Made by a program: the position numbers and the translations under genes. A stretch of DNA of 64,000 bases from contig NZ_HE997181.1 of NCBI RefSeq assembly GCF_000312425.1, positions 3,968,320 to 4,032,319 of the forward strand. The letters run 5' to 3'. The notes under the pieces are model-generated. The model saw only the letters and a list, made by a program, of their open reading frames with translations, ran no database searches and had not been told where the DNA came from. This DNA is from Reyranella massiliensis 521 (lineage in GTDB: Bacteria > Pseudomonadota > Alphaproteobacteria > Reyranellales > Reyranellaceae). This document shows, piece after piece, positions 25,808-35,191 of this stretch; within the stretch, counting starts at the first letter, position 1, and each line of letters opens with the position of its first letter.

Positions 25808-27513
25808 TCTGCAGCGCGCGCCCGACCGAACTTCTCGTACGCCTCGGCCTCCGTGTAGTAGCCGCGCGCGATGTCGCGCGCGATGGCGAACGGCGCACGA
25901 CGAGCCGGATCGCCGAAGCCGCCGCCACCCGGCGTGGAGACGCGCACAACGTCGCCGACGCCGATTTCGATGTCCTGATCCTTGGAGAGATGCGGCGGCC
26001 GATAGCTCGCGCCACCCTGCTCGATCAGCACCGTGTTGGTGCCGCCATCCTTCCCGCCCAGGACGCCCTGCGGGCCGGTGCGGCCATGATCCATCACCAT
26101 CGAGACCCGCGCCTCGCCGCGCCGCAGCTTGATCGCGTAGTTGATGCCGAAGCCGCCGCGGAACTCGCCGGCCCCACCCGATCCTTCGCGCAACGAGAAT
26201 TCCTCGAACAGCACGGGATAGAACTGCTCCAGCACCTCGACGGGCGGCATCTTGGAGATGCCGATGGTCGAGCAGCCATTGCTGAGGCCGTCGCCCCCTT
26301 GAAAGCCGCCGTAACCGCCGCCGGTAAAGAGATACATGATGTAGTTGCGCCGGCGCTCGGGATCGTAGCCGCCAATGCCGAGATTGCCCGACGTCCCGGC
26401 GGGCGCCGCAAACAGCAGATCGGGGATCGCCTTGGTGAGCGTTGCGAACACCGCCTCGGCGATGCGCTGGCTCACTTCGGCGGCACAGCCCGACACCGGC
26501 CGCGGATACTTGGCATAGAGGAACGTGCCTTCCGGCTCGACGATGTGCAGCGGCTCGAAGGTGCCGGCATTGATCGGCACGTCGGGGAAGATGTGCTTTA
26601 CCGCCAGATAGATCGCCGACTTGGTCGTGGCGATGACGCTGTTCATCGGACCGCGACACGGCGGGCTCGATCCCGTCATGTCGAAGGTGAGGTCCTCGCC
26701 CTTCTTGGTGATCTTCATGCGGATCGTCAGCGGCTCGTCGACCACGCCGTCGCTGTCGACCTGGGAGGTGCCTTCGTAGACGCCGTCGGGAATGCCCGCG
26801 ATCTTGGCGCGCATCTGACGCTCGGCGCGGTGGCGCATCTCCGCGATCGCGGCTTTCACGACGGAAGCACCGTAGCGGTCGACGAGATCGGTCAGTCGCT
26901 GTTCGCCCGTCGTAAGCGCGGCAGCCTGGGCCTTGATGTCGCCGATACGCTGATCGGCGATGCGGATGTTGGACAGGATGATCGACAGGATCTCCTGGTC
27001 CATCTCGCCCTTCTTGAAGAACTTCACCGGCGGGAGACGCAGCCCCTCCTGCTCGACCTCGGTGGCGCTGGCCGAGAAACCGCCCGGCACCATGCCGCCG
27101 ACATCGGGCCAGTGGCCCGTGTTGGCCAGCCAGGCGAAGAGTTCGCCCTTGTAGAAGAACGGCTTCACGAACCGCACATCCATCAGGTGCGTGCCGCCAA
27201 GATAGGGATCGTTGACGATGAAGACGTCGCCCGGCTCGACCTTGCCGGCATAGTGACTCTTCACGCGCTCGATCACGGCGCGCGTCGAGAACTGCATCGT
27301 GCCGACGAAGACCGGCAGGCCCAGTTCGCCCTGAGCAATAAGCGCGCCATCGGCGGCATCGTAGATGCCATCGGAGCGGTCCATGCCTTCCGAGATCACC
27401 GGCGAGAAGGCCGCGCGCACGAAAGCGAGGTCCATTTCATTGCAGACCTGGATCAGGCCGTTCTGAATGACAGTCAGGGTGACGGGATCGAGGTTCGCCG
27501 CAGGGTTCGACAT
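25804..27513 (-). CDS. Hydantoinase B/oxoprolinase family protein
   Basis: The 569-residue protein matches HyuB, the B subunit of ATP-dependent hydantoinase or acetophenone carboxylase-like enzymes. Visible marks are EGMDRSDGIYDA near the start, NDPYLGGTHLMDV, and a Gly-rich C-terminal VSTPGGGGFGDP. HyuB normally works with HyuA; no HyuA is in this window. It is divergent from the CoxL-type gene, 78 bases away. The start at 27513 gives the usual MSNPA...DPVTLTVI onset; an ATG at 27531 also exists. Confidence 0.88.
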   Translation of the reverse strand: MSNPAANLDPVTLTVIQNGLIQVCNEMDLAFVRAAFSPVISEGMDRSDGIYDAADGALIAQGELGLPVFVGTMQFSTRAVIERVKSHYAGKVEPGDVFIVNDPYLGGTHLMDVRFVKPFFYKGELFAWLANTGHWPDVGGMVPGGFSASATEVEQEGLRLPPVKFFKKGEMDQEILSIILSNIRIADQRIGDIKAQAAALTTGEQRLTDLVDRYGASVVKAAIAEMRHRAERQMRAKIAGIPDGVYEGTSQVDSDGVVDEPLTIRMKITKKGEDLTFDMTGSSPPCRGPMNSVIATTKSAIYLAVKHIFPDVPINAGTFEPLHIVEPEGTFLYAKYPRPVSGCAAEVSQRIAEAVFATLTKAIPDLLFAAPAGTSGNLGIGGYDPERRRNYIMYLFTGGGYGGFQGGDGLSNGCSTIGISKMPPVEVLEQFYPVLFEEFSLREGSGGAGEFRGGFGINYAIKLRRGEARVSMVMDHGRTGPQGVLGGKDGGTNTVLIEQGGASYRPPHLSKDQDIEIGVGDVVRVSTPGGGGFGDPARRAPFAIARDIARGYYTEAEAYEKFGRARAAE

Positions 27514-27591
27514 GGCAGCAATGACTAGCACAGGCCCCGGGGTCCTGCGCTATGATCGGTGGGAAATTTCCCTCCTTTCCAGCGGATGCCC

Positions 27592-29928
27592 ATGAACGCG
27601 CCTCTTGCCGCCGACTCTCTCAATTTGATGAAATTCGGCGTCGGCCAGCCCGTGCCGCGCCAGGAAGACCCGACCCTGCTGCGGGGTCAGGGCCGCTACA
27701 GCGACGATATCAAGCTCGAAGGCCTCGCCTATTGCGCGATGGTGCGCAGCCAGGTGGCGCATGGGCTGATCAAGAGCATCGACATTTCCGAGGCCAAGAC
27801 GATGCCGGGCGTGCTCGGTGTCTGGACGGGCGCGGATCTCGAGGCCGCCAGCTACGGCACGCTCAAGACCGTACTGCCGGTGCCCAATCGCGATGGCTCG
27901 CCCATGAAGACGCCGGCGCGTCCCTCGCTCGCCACCGACAAGGTCCGCTTCGTCGGCGATCCGGTGGCCTTCGTGGTCGCCGAGACAGCCGCACAGGCGC
28001 GCGATGCCGCCGAGGCCGTGATGGTCGATATCGAATCGCTGCCGGCCGTTACCGACGCGCGCGCGGCTGCGCAGCCTGGAGCACCGCTAGTGTTCGACGA
28101 CGTGCCGGGCAATATCGGCGTCGATTTCCACTATGGCGACACAGCCAAGGTCGACGAGGCCTTTGCCAAGGCGGCCCACGTCTCGCGTCTGCGTCTGATC
28201 AGCAACCGCATCGTCGTCTGCGCCATGGAGCCTCGTTCGGCGACCGGCCACTACGACGCCAAGACCGATCGCTACACGCTCTACGCCGGCAACCAGGGCG
28301 CATTCGGCCTGAAGAACCAGATGGCCGCGCTGCTGAACATCAAGCCAGCGCAGATGCGCATCCTTACCGGCAATGTCGGTGGCTCGTTCGGCATGAAGGG
28401 CTCGCCCTATCCCGAGTATGCCGGCTTGTTCCATGCCTCCAAGCTGCTCGGCCGGCCGGTCAAATGGACCGACGATCGCAGCGGTGCCTTCCTCAGCGAC
28501 CAGCATGGCCGCGACCACGACTTCGATGCCGAGCTGGCGCTCGACAAGGACGGTACCTTCCTTGCCGTTCGCCTCAATGGCTATGCCAATCTCGGCGCCT
28601 ATCTCGCCAATGTCGGCGCGGCGATGGGGTCGATGGGCGTCACGCGCAATCTCGCCGCGGTCTACCGCACGCCGTTGATCGAGGTCTCGACCAAGGTGGT
28701 GTTCACGCATACCTCGTCGGTCGGTGCCTATCGCGGCGCCGGGCGACCGGAAGCCAACTACTTCATGGAACGGCTGATCGACACGGCCGCCCGCGAGATG
28801 GGCATCGACCAGGTCGAGATGCGCCGCCGCAACCATATCCGCCCCGAGGAGATGCCCTACAAGACGGCCTCCGGCACCACCTACGACAGCGGTGAGTTCA
28901 CCATCCTGCTCGACAAGGCGCTGGAGCTGGCCGACGTCGCGGGCTTCGCCGCCCGCAAGGCCGAAAGCAAGGCGCGCGGCAGGCTGCGCGGGCTGGGCAT
29001 CGGCGACTATCTCGAAGTCACGGCGCCGCCGACCAAGGAAATGGGCGGCATCCGCTTCGAGCCGAACGGCGACGTCTCGATCATCACCGGCACCCTCGAC
29101 TACGGCCAGGGCCATTGGTCGGCTTTCGCCCAGGTGCTGACCGAGAAGCTCGGCGTGCCGTTCCATCGGATCAAGCTGATCCAGGGCGACAGCGACCTGC
29201 TGATCGCAGGCGGCGGCACCGGCGGCTCCAAGTCGATCATGGCGTCGGGCGCGGCGATAGTCGAAGCCTCGGACAAGGTGATCGACAAGGGCAAGCAGAT
29301 CGCCGGCGTCGCCCTCGAAGCCTCGGCGGCCGACATCGAGTTCAAGACAGGCCGCTTCACCATCGTCGGCACCGACCGCGGCATCGGCATCATGGAGCTG
29401 GCCGAGAAGCTGCGCGGCGGCATGGCGCTGCCGGAGGGTGTGCCCGACACGCTCGACGTCAGCCACGTCCATGAGGCGGCGCCTTCGGCCTTCCCTAACG
29501 GCACGCATGTCGCGGAAGTCGAGATCGACCCCGATACCGGCGTCGTCGAGGTCGTGAAGTACACGATGGTCGGCGACTTCGGCACCGTCATTAACCCGCT
29601 GCTGGTCGAAGGCCAGAGCCACGGCGGCGTGGTGCAGGGCATCGGACAAGCGATGTTCGAGCATGTGGTCTACAGCGAAGAGGGCCAGCCGCTCACCGGC
29701 AGCTTCACCGACTACGCCCTGCCGCGCGCCGCAGACACGCCGTTCTTCCACATCGACTATCACTCGGTGCCGGCCAAGACCAACGTGCTGGGCGCCAAGG
29801 GCTGCGGCGAGGCAGGCTGTGCGGGTTCGCTGCCCTCGGTGATGAACGCCATCGTCGATGCGCTGGGCGGCCGTCACATCAATATGCCGGCCACGCCCGA
29901 GCGGGTGTGGGAAGCGCTCAACTCCTGA
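27592..29928 (+). CDS. Xanthine dehydrogenase family molybdopterin-binding subunit (CoxL-like)
   Basis: This is a 778-residue large subunit of a molybdenum hydroxylase. It has the GQGRYSDDI N-terminal motif, the cofactor segment AYRGAGRPE (from Ala379) and the catalytic Glu740 in GCGEAG. Such subunits hydroxylate aldehydes, purines or N-heterocycles. The FeS and FAD subunits (CoxS, CoxM) that pass electrons are absent nearby, so it must borrow partners or be encoded apart from them. The start is the second of two close ATGs (27586, 27592). The next gene starts inside its 3' end. Confidence 0.92.
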   Translation: MNAPLAADSLNLMKFGVGQPVPRQEDPTLLRGQGRYSDDIKLEGLAYCAMVRSQVAHGLIKSIDISEAKTMPGVLGVWTGADLEAASYGTLKTVLPVPNRDGSPMKTPARPSLATDKVRFVGDPVAFVVAETAAQARDAAEAVMVDIESLPAVTDARAAAQPGAPLVFDDVPGNIGVDFHYGDTAKVDEAFAKAAHVSRLRLISNRIVVCAMEPRSATGHYDAKTDRYTLYAGNQGAFGLKNQMAALLNIKPAQMRILTGNVGGSFGMKGSPYPEYAGLFHASKLLGRPVKWTDDRSGAFLSDQHGRDHDFDAELALDKDGTFLAVRLNGYANLGAYLANVGAAMGSMGVTRNLAAVYRTPLIEVSTKVVFTHTSSVGAYRGAGRPEANYFMERLIDTAAREMGIDQVEMRRRNHIRPEEMPYKTASGTTYDSGEFTILLDKALELADVAGFAARKAESKARGRLRGLGIGDYLEVTAPPTKEMGGIRFEPNGDVSIITGTLDYGQGHWSAFAQVLTEKLGVPFHRIKLIQGDSDLLIAGGGTGGSKSIMASGAAIVEASDKVIDKGKQIAGVALEASAADIEFKTGRFTIVGTDRGIGIMELAEKLRGGMALPEGVPDTLDVSHVHEAAPSAFPNGTHVAEVEIDPDTGVVEVVKYTMVGDFGTVINPLLVEGQSHGGVVQGIGQAMFEHVVYSEEGQPLTGSFTDYALPRAADTPFFHIDYHSVPAKTNVLGAKGCGEAGCAGSLPSVMNAIVDALGGRHINMPATPERVWEALNS

Positions 29929-31355
29929 CCGACGTCGCCACTGTCGCAAGCGACGTCGCCATCGTCGGCTGCGGGCCGGTCGGCGCTCTGCTGGCCAACC
30001 TGCTGGGCCAAGCCGGACTCGCGGTCGAGATCTTCGACCGCGAGCGCGAGATCTATCCACTGCCGCGCGCCGTGCATTTCGACGGCGAAATCATGCGTAT
30101 CTTTCAGGCGGCGGGGCTTGCCGACCACATCGCCGCCGTAGCCCGCGCCTCGTCGAAAGGCATGCATTTCGTCAATGCCGAAGGCCGCACCCTCATGGTC
30201 CGCCGCGGCATCGACGGGCCGGGGCCACATGGCTGGGCCGGCAACTGGTACTTCCATCAGCCCGAACTCGAACGGATTCTACGGGACGGCCTGACGCGCT
30301 TTCCCAATGTGCGCGTTCAACTCGGGCACGACGTCGGATCGGTCGACGAACTCAACGCGCGCTATGTCGTCGGCTGCGACGGCGCGCGCTCGCTGGTGCG
30401 TCGCGCCATCGGCAGCCGTCGGGTCGATCTCGGCCTGCATCAGCCCTGGCTGGTCGTCGATCTCATCTGCGATCCGGACGCGCCCCGCGTGCGCGCCCTG
30501 CCCGACCATTCGGTGCAGCTCTGCGATCCGGCCCGGCCGATGACGATCGTGAATGTCGGGACCGCGCTGGGCGGCCTTCGCCGACGCTGGGAGATCATGC
30601 TGATGCCCGGCGACGATCCCGCTCGCGTGACCGAGCCCGATCTCTTCTGGCCGATGATCGCACGCTGGCTGGGACCGCAGGATGCTCGGCCGGAAAGGGC
30701 GGCCGTCTACACCTTCCACTCGGTCGTGCAGGAAGGCTGGCGCAAGGGCCGGCTGCTGCTCGCGGGAGACGCCTGTCACCAGACGCCGCCTTTTCTTGGC
30801 CAGGGCATGTGCGCAGGCATGCGCGATGCCGCCAACCTCGCCTGGAAACTCGCCGCTGTCGTGACAGGCAGTGCCCCAGATGCGCTGCTCGACTCCTACG
30901 AAAGCGAGCGGCTGCCGCATGTCCGCACCTTCATAGACCTCGCCGTGCGCCTGGGAGCCGTGCTGCAGGAAACCGATCGCGATGCCGCCCGTGCGCGCGA
31001 CCGGCGCTTCGCGGCGGGGGCCGAGATGTTCGACTATCCGCAGCCGCAACTGGGGCCGGGCTGCCGTCTCGATGCACTACCGCCCGTCGGCACCATCTTC
31101 CCGCAGCCGCGCCTCGGCGACGGTCGCTTGATGGACGACGCCATCGGCCAGCGCTTCGCCGTGGTCGGCGAGGCCGCGTTGCTCGACGGCCTGCAGACCG
31201 ATGCGGTGCTGTTGCCCGGCGTCGGCCTGGAGTGGCTGGCATCCCACGAAAAACGGGCCGCAGTGCTGCGGCCCGATCGTTATGTCTTTGCAGTCGCCTC
31301 GGACCGCGCCGAGCTGGTCGACGCGGTCGCGGCCCTGCCGGTCAGGCCGGCGTAA
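29907..31355 (+). CDS. FAD-dependent monooxygenase, MhpA-like
   Basis: The 482-residue flavoprotein resembles 3-(3-hydroxyphenyl)propionate hydroxylase. It shows the Rossmann GCGPVG at 21-26, the DG motif VVGCDGARSLVRR and the FAD ribityl motif GDACHQTPPFLGQG near residue 290. It uses NAD(P)H and oxygen to hydroxylate a phenolic ring. The start is a GTG at 29907, 22 bases inside the CoxL-like gene, so the two are probably translated together. Its end overlaps the convergent DUF35 gene by 14 bases. Confidence 0.87.
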   Translation: MGSAQLLTDVATVASDVAIVGCGPVGALLANLLGQAGLAVEIFDREREIYPLPRAVHFDGEIMRIFQAAGLADHIAAVARASSKGMHFVNAEGRTLMVRRGIDGPGPHGWAGNWYFHQPELERILRDGLTRFPNVRVQLGHDVGSVDELNARYVVGCDGARSLVRRAIGSRRVDLGLHQPWLVVDLICDPDAPRVRALPDHSVQLCDPARPMTIVNVGTALGGLRRRWEIMLMPGDDPARVTEPDLFWPMIARWLGPQDARPERAAVYTFHSVVQEGWRKGRLLLAGDACHQTPPFLGQGMCAGMRDAANLAWKLAAVVTGSAPDALLDSYESERLPHVRTFIDLAVRLGAVLQETDRDAARARDRRFAAGAEMFDYPQPQLGPGCRLDALPPVGTIFPQPRLGDGRLMDDAIGQRFAVVGEAALLDGLQTDAVLLPGVGLEWLASHEKRAAVLRPDRYVFAVASDRAELVDAVAALPVRPA

Positions 31356-31737
31356 ACATCGGCAGCGGCGGGCCACCGTCGGTCGGCTTGAAGACCAGCT
31401 TCACCGGCTGGTCGCACTTCAGCTTGTCGAAGTCGCAATCGACGATGTTGGTCACCATGCGCGGGCCTTCGGCCAGGGTCACGTAGGCCATGGCGTAGGG
31501 CACCGGCGCGCGACGCATGACGCTGAAGGAATAGATCGTGCCCTTGCCCGAGGCTTCGGTCCATTCGGTCTTGTCGCTGAAGCAGAACGGGCAGATCGGC
31601 CGCGGATAATGATGTGCCTCGCCGCAGGAAGTGCACTTCTTCACCAGCAGCTTGCCCTTGCCCGCCGCATCCCAATAGGCCTGCGTCTCGGGGCTGATCG
31701 CCGGGGCCGGCAACTTGCGCTCTTTGGTGTCGGCCAT
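31342..31737 (-). CDS. DUF35 Zn-ribbon/OB-fold protein, thiolase partner
   Basis: This 131-residue protein has a rubredoxin-like zinc ribbon (Cys35, Cys38, Cys49, Cys52 in CTSCGEAHHYPRPICPFC) followed by an OB-fold. DUF35 proteins bind acyl-CoA and form complexes with thiolase-fold enzymes, for example the Ltp2 aldolase of steroid side-chain breakdown. It starts three bases after the thiolase-fold gene, so the two are one unit. Confidence 0.9.
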   Translation of the reverse strand: MADTKERKLPAPAISPETQAYWDAAGKGKLLVKKCTSCGEAHHYPRPICPFCFSDKTEWTEASGKGTIYSFSVMRRAPVPYAMAYVTLAEGPRMVTNIVDCDFDKLKCDQPVKLVFKPTDGGPPLPMFTPA

Positions 31738-31740
31738 GAC

Positions 31741-32913
31741 TTACTCCCTTTCCAGAATGACGGTGGCGCTGCCGTGGCGCAGGCCAAGTGAACCGCCGGT
31801 GCCGTGCGCGATGGCGAGATCGCAGTTCTTCACCTGCACCTTGGGGTGCGCTTCGCCGCGGAGCTGACGCACCGCTTCGAGCACCTTGGTGAGGCCACCG
31901 CGGTTGGCCGGATGGTTGGAACAGAGCCCGCCGCCGTCGGTGTTGAACGGCAGCTTGCCAGTGCCCGAGATCAGGTTGCCGTCGGCCACGAACGCGCCGC
32001 CCTTGCCCTTCTCGCAGAAGCCGAGATCCTCAAGCTGCATCAGCACCGTGATGGTGAAGCTGTCGTAGATCGAGGCGTACTTGATGTCGGCAGGCTTCAC
32101 GCCGGCCTCGGCAAAGGCCGCCGCGCCGGTGAAGCGCGCGCCCGAGTAAGTGAGATCGACCTTGCCGCCCATCTGCGTCTTGATGAACTCCGACGCGCCC
32201 AGCAGCTTGATCTTCGGCCGCTTGAGCTTGGCCGCGATTTCCGGCGCCACGACCACGATCGCGCCGCCGCCGTCGGTAATGACGCAGCAGTCGAGCCGGT
32301 GCAGCGGATCGGAGATCATCGGCGAGTTCACGACGTCTTCGACCGTGACCACGTCCTTTAGCAGCGCATGCGGGTTGTACTGCGCATGGTGCGACGCCGC
32401 GACCTTGATCCAGGCGAGCTGTTCGGAGGTCGTGCCGAATTCGTGCATGTGGCGCATGGCGCACATGGCGTACATGTTCACGACGGTCGGCCCATAAGGG
32501 AACTCGAACGGCTCGTCGGGCGTCGGCGTGCCCCCGCGACTGCGCGGCACGGTGCCGGTCGCCATGCCCTCGGCGCGCGGCCGGCCAGCCAGGGTGATCA
32601 GCGCCACCTTGCACTTGCCCGCGGCGATCGCCTCAGCGGCATGGCCGACATGCAGCACGTAGGACGAGCCGCCGGTGTCGGTCGAATCGACGTGGCGGAC
32701 CTTGAGGCCCATGTACTCGACCATCGACATCGGGCCGAGACCCGGCGCGTCACCGGCGCAGAAATAGCCGTCGACATCGTCCTTGGTGAGGCCGGCATCC
32801 TCCAGTGCGCCCTTGGCCACTTCGGCGTGGATCTGGGCCAGCGAAAGATCCTTCGCAAGACGCGTCGGATGTTCGTAGATGCCGGCAATATACGCTTTGC
32901 CCTTGATGCTCAT
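31741..32913 (-). CDS. Thiolase-fold protein (SCP-x/Ltp type), possibly a retro-aldolase
   Basis: The 390-residue protein has the thiolase fold of the lipid-transfer protein/SCP-x branch: the C-terminal motifs SNHPANRGG and AIAHGTGGSLGLRHG are clear. At the usual nucleophile position the sequence reads DTGGSSYVLHVG (Ser83, Ser84), so the thiolase Cys is absent. Ltp2-type aldolases also lack this Cys and act with a DUF35 partner, which is encoded directly downstream here. It could cleave a beta-hydroxyacyl-CoA side chain. The ATG at 32913 is preferred to one at 32982, as it gives the normal SIKGKAYIAG onset. Confidence 0.88.
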   Translation of the reverse strand: MSIKGKAYIAGIYEHPTRLAKDLSLAQIHAEVAKGALEDAGLTKDDVDGYFCAGDAPGLGPMSMVEYMGLKVRHVDSTDTGGSSYVLHVGHAAEAIAAGKCKVALITLAGRPRAEGMATGTVPRSRGGTPTPDEPFEFPYGPTVVNMYAMCAMRHMHEFGTTSEQLAWIKVAASHHAQYNPHALLKDVVTVEDVVNSPMISDPLHRLDCCVITDGGGAIVVVAPEIAAKLKRPKIKLLGASEFIKTQMGGKVDLTYSGARFTGAAAFAEAGVKPADIKYASIYDSFTITVLMQLEDLGFCEKGKGGAFVADGNLISGTGKLPFNTDGGGLCSNHPANRGGLTKVLEAVRQLRGEAHPKVQVKNCDLAIAHGTGGSLGLRHGSATVILERE

Positions 32914-33038
32914 CGGCGGGCTCTCTCCTCTTTTTTGCTGCACTGCATCGTGGCCGAGGAGCGGCTCACGGAAAAGCGACAACTTCCGCCCTGAAGAACC
33001 ATGTTAGGCTTTGCAGAATTAAATCAGGGATAATCACG

Positions 33039-33845
33039 ATGGTCCGCCTCATCGCCTTCATCCTGGGTGCAAGCCTGTGGTTCAGCGCCGCACATGCGCA
33101 AGGCAAGCCCGAACTGCAATGGTTCGGCCAGTCCGCCTTCAAGCTCACCACGGCGGGCGGCAAGGTGATCATGATCGATCCCTGGATCATGGCGAACCCG
33201 AAGACGCCGCAGGAGCTCAAAAACCTCGATGCGCTGGGCAAAGTCGACCTGATCCTGGTGACTCATGGCCACGGCGATCATCTCGGCGATGCCGTCGAAC
33301 TCGCCAAGAAGCACAATGTGCCGATGTGGGCGCCGGCGGGCCTCAACCAGACGCTGACGACCCTGGGCGTCTTGCCGGCCAATCTGGGGCCGCGCATGAA
33401 CAAGTCGGGCACGATCGAGCCCTTCCCCGGCGTGAAGATCACCCAGGTCCATGCCGAGCATTCATCGGAGATGGTGCTGAAGGATCCGGCCACCGGAAAA
33501 GACACGGTCTATGCGGCTGGCGAACCCGTGGGCTTCATCATCGAACTCGAGAACGGCTTCAAGATCTACCAGATGGGCGACACCGGCCTGTTCGGCGACA
33601 TGAAGCTGATCGGCGACTACTACAAGCCCGACCTGATCCTGATCCCGATCGGCGGCCACTTCGTCATGAGCCCCAAGGACGCCGCCTACGCCACCAAGGA
33701 AATGTTGAAGCCCAAGATGGCGTTGCCGGTCCACTACGGCACCAACCCGTTCCTCCGCGGAACGCCGGCGGAGTACAAGACGGCCTTGGGCCAGACCGCC
33801 ACCGAGGTTCTGGAGATGAACCCCGGCGACAAGAAGACGTTCTAG
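33039..33845 (+). CDS. Exported metal-dependent hydrolase, UPF0173-like MBL fold
   Basis: The 268-residue precursor has a signal peptide (MVRLIAFILGASLWFSAAHA, 20 residues). The mature domain is a metallo-beta-lactamase fold with ligands His76, His78, Asp80 and His81 (THGHGDH) and a distal MGDTGLFGDM and ALPVHYGT. Relatives are UPF0173 hydrolases and ascorbate-phosphate lactonases, but this copy is periplasmic. It is transcribed alone, divergent from the thiolase-fold gene. Confidence 0.85.
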   Translation: MVRLIAFILGASLWFSAAHAQGKPELQWFGQSAFKLTTAGGKVIMIDPWIMANPKTPQELKNLDALGKVDLILVTHGHGDHLGDAVELAKKHNVPMWAPAGLNQTLTTLGVLPANLGPRMNKSGTIEPFPGVKITQVHAEHSSEMVLKDPATGKDTVYAAGEPVGFIIELENGFKIYQMGDTGLFGDMKLIGDYYKPDLILIPIGGHFVMSPKDAAYATKEMLKPKMALPVHYGTNPFLRGTPAEYKTALGQTATEVLEMNPGDKKTF

Positions 33846-33864
33846 TCTTCGTCAGCAACAACGA

Positions 33865-35079
33865 TCAGTCGTTTGCGACATCGCGGGCGCCGGGCGTGCG
33901 GGCGCGGAACTCCTCCGGCGCTTCGCGGCCGGCATCGGTGAAGGCTTTCTTCACGGCGGCCACGTTGGGACCGAAGATTCCCTTGCGGTTGTCCTTGGCC
34001 CACTGGTTCGAATTGACGATCGTGTCGAGCGAACCCTGGAAACGCGGCATCACGTAGCGCGCGAAGAGTTCGTAGGAGCGCATCGTCTGCTCGCGCGTCG
34101 CCCATTCGTGCGCACGGAACAGCACACCGCCAAACCCGCCGTTGGAGAAACCGAGCAGCCGTTCGATGCCCTTGGCGACCGTATCGGGGCTGCCGACCAG
34201 GGTCGTGCCCATCTTCACGCCGTCGCGCAGCGGGTCGTCGGCGCGTCCCGGCGGACGGCCGAGCGTATCCTCGAAGTAGGTAACAGTCTCGCGACGCTCG
34301 CCGGCATGGACCTCGCGCAACGCCTGCTCGTCGTCCTCGGCAATATGGGCATTCACCACGACGCGCCACTTGCCGCGATCCGCCGTCTTGCCGTGCTTGG
34401 CCGCCGTCTCCTCGTAGATGCCCCACTGCTTGCCGAGCATCTCAGGCCCGCCGGGAATGCCGGCGCCGATCGAGAGCACGCCGAGACCGTGCTTGCCGGC
34501 AGCGATCATGCCCGAGGGCGTGATGGTGCTGGCGCAGGCGATCGGGAAATGTGGATAGCTGTACGGCGCAAGATGCAGCCGCGCTTCCTTCAACTCGAAC
34601 CAGTCGGTCTTCATGGTGACCGGCTCCTCGCACTTCAGCAGCGCCATGATGGCGGCCAGCGCCTCCTCCATGCGCGGCCGCTGCGTCGAGGGTTCGATGC
34701 CCATCATGTAGGCGTCGGACGGCAGTGCGCCCGGACCGCAGCCCAGCATGGTGCGGCCACGCGACATGTGATCGAGCTGCACGAAGCGGTTCGCGACCAT
34801 CAGCGGATGGTGATACGGCAGGCTGGTCACGCCCGAACCCAGGCGGATGTAGCGCGTGCGTTCGATGGCGGCGCCGATGAAGATTTCCGGCGAGGCGATG
34901 GTTTCCCAACCGGCGGAATGGTGCTCACCGATCCAGGCCTCGTCGAAGCCCAGCTCGTCGATCCACTCGATCAGCTCCATGTCGCGCGCCATCGCGAGCG
35001 TCGGGTTCTCGCCCACGCGGTGGAACGGCGCCAGGAAGATGCCGAATGAGAGCCCCTTATGATTGCCGGTCTGTGCCAT
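33865..35079 (-). CDS. LLM class flavin-dependent oxidoreductase
   Basis: The 404-residue luciferase-like TIM barrel has EAWIGEHHSAGW, RTRYIRLGSGVTSLPYHHP and GRTMLGCGPG, the normal bacterial luciferase family marks. It uses reduced FMN and oxygen to oxygenate a ketone, terpene or similar substrate, and needs a separate flavin reductase. An open frame extends to 35385, but that part overlaps the divergent nitronate monooxygenase; the ATG at 35079 gives the family start. It could feed the catabolic operon downstream, but its substrate is unknown. Confidence 0.9.
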   Translation of the reverse strand: MAQTGNHKGLSFGIFLAPFHRVGENPTLAMARDMELIEWIDELGFDEAWIGEHHSAGWETIASPEIFIGAAIERTRYIRLGSGVTSLPYHHPLMVANRFVQLDHMSRGRTMLGCGPGALPSDAYMMGIEPSTQRPRMEEALAAIMALLKCEEPVTMKTDWFELKEARLHLAPYSYPHFPIACASTITPSGMIAAGKHGLGVLSIGAGIPGGPEMLGKQWGIYEETAAKHGKTADRGKWRVVVNAHIAEDDEQALREVHAGERRETVTYFEDTLGRPPGRADDPLRDGVKMGTTLVGSPDTVAKGIERLLGFSNGGFGGVLFRAHEWATREQTMRSYELFARYVMPRFQGSLDTIVNSNQWAKDNRKGIFGPNVAAVKKAFTDAGREAPEEFRARTPGARDVAND

Positions 35080-35191
35080 GAAGTCCTCCGTGGACCGCAA
35101 CCTTAGCACAGGCCACCATGTGCCCAGATGACCCAATTGATTGCCGCCACCACTGCCGCGAAGCGGAAACCCAAACCACACCGAATCGACC

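Noticed and set aside
28087-30060. A 657-codon open frame on the minus strand opposite the CoxL-like gene
   Set aside because: It is antisense to a gene with clear family motifs; GC-rich codon use opens long shadow frames.
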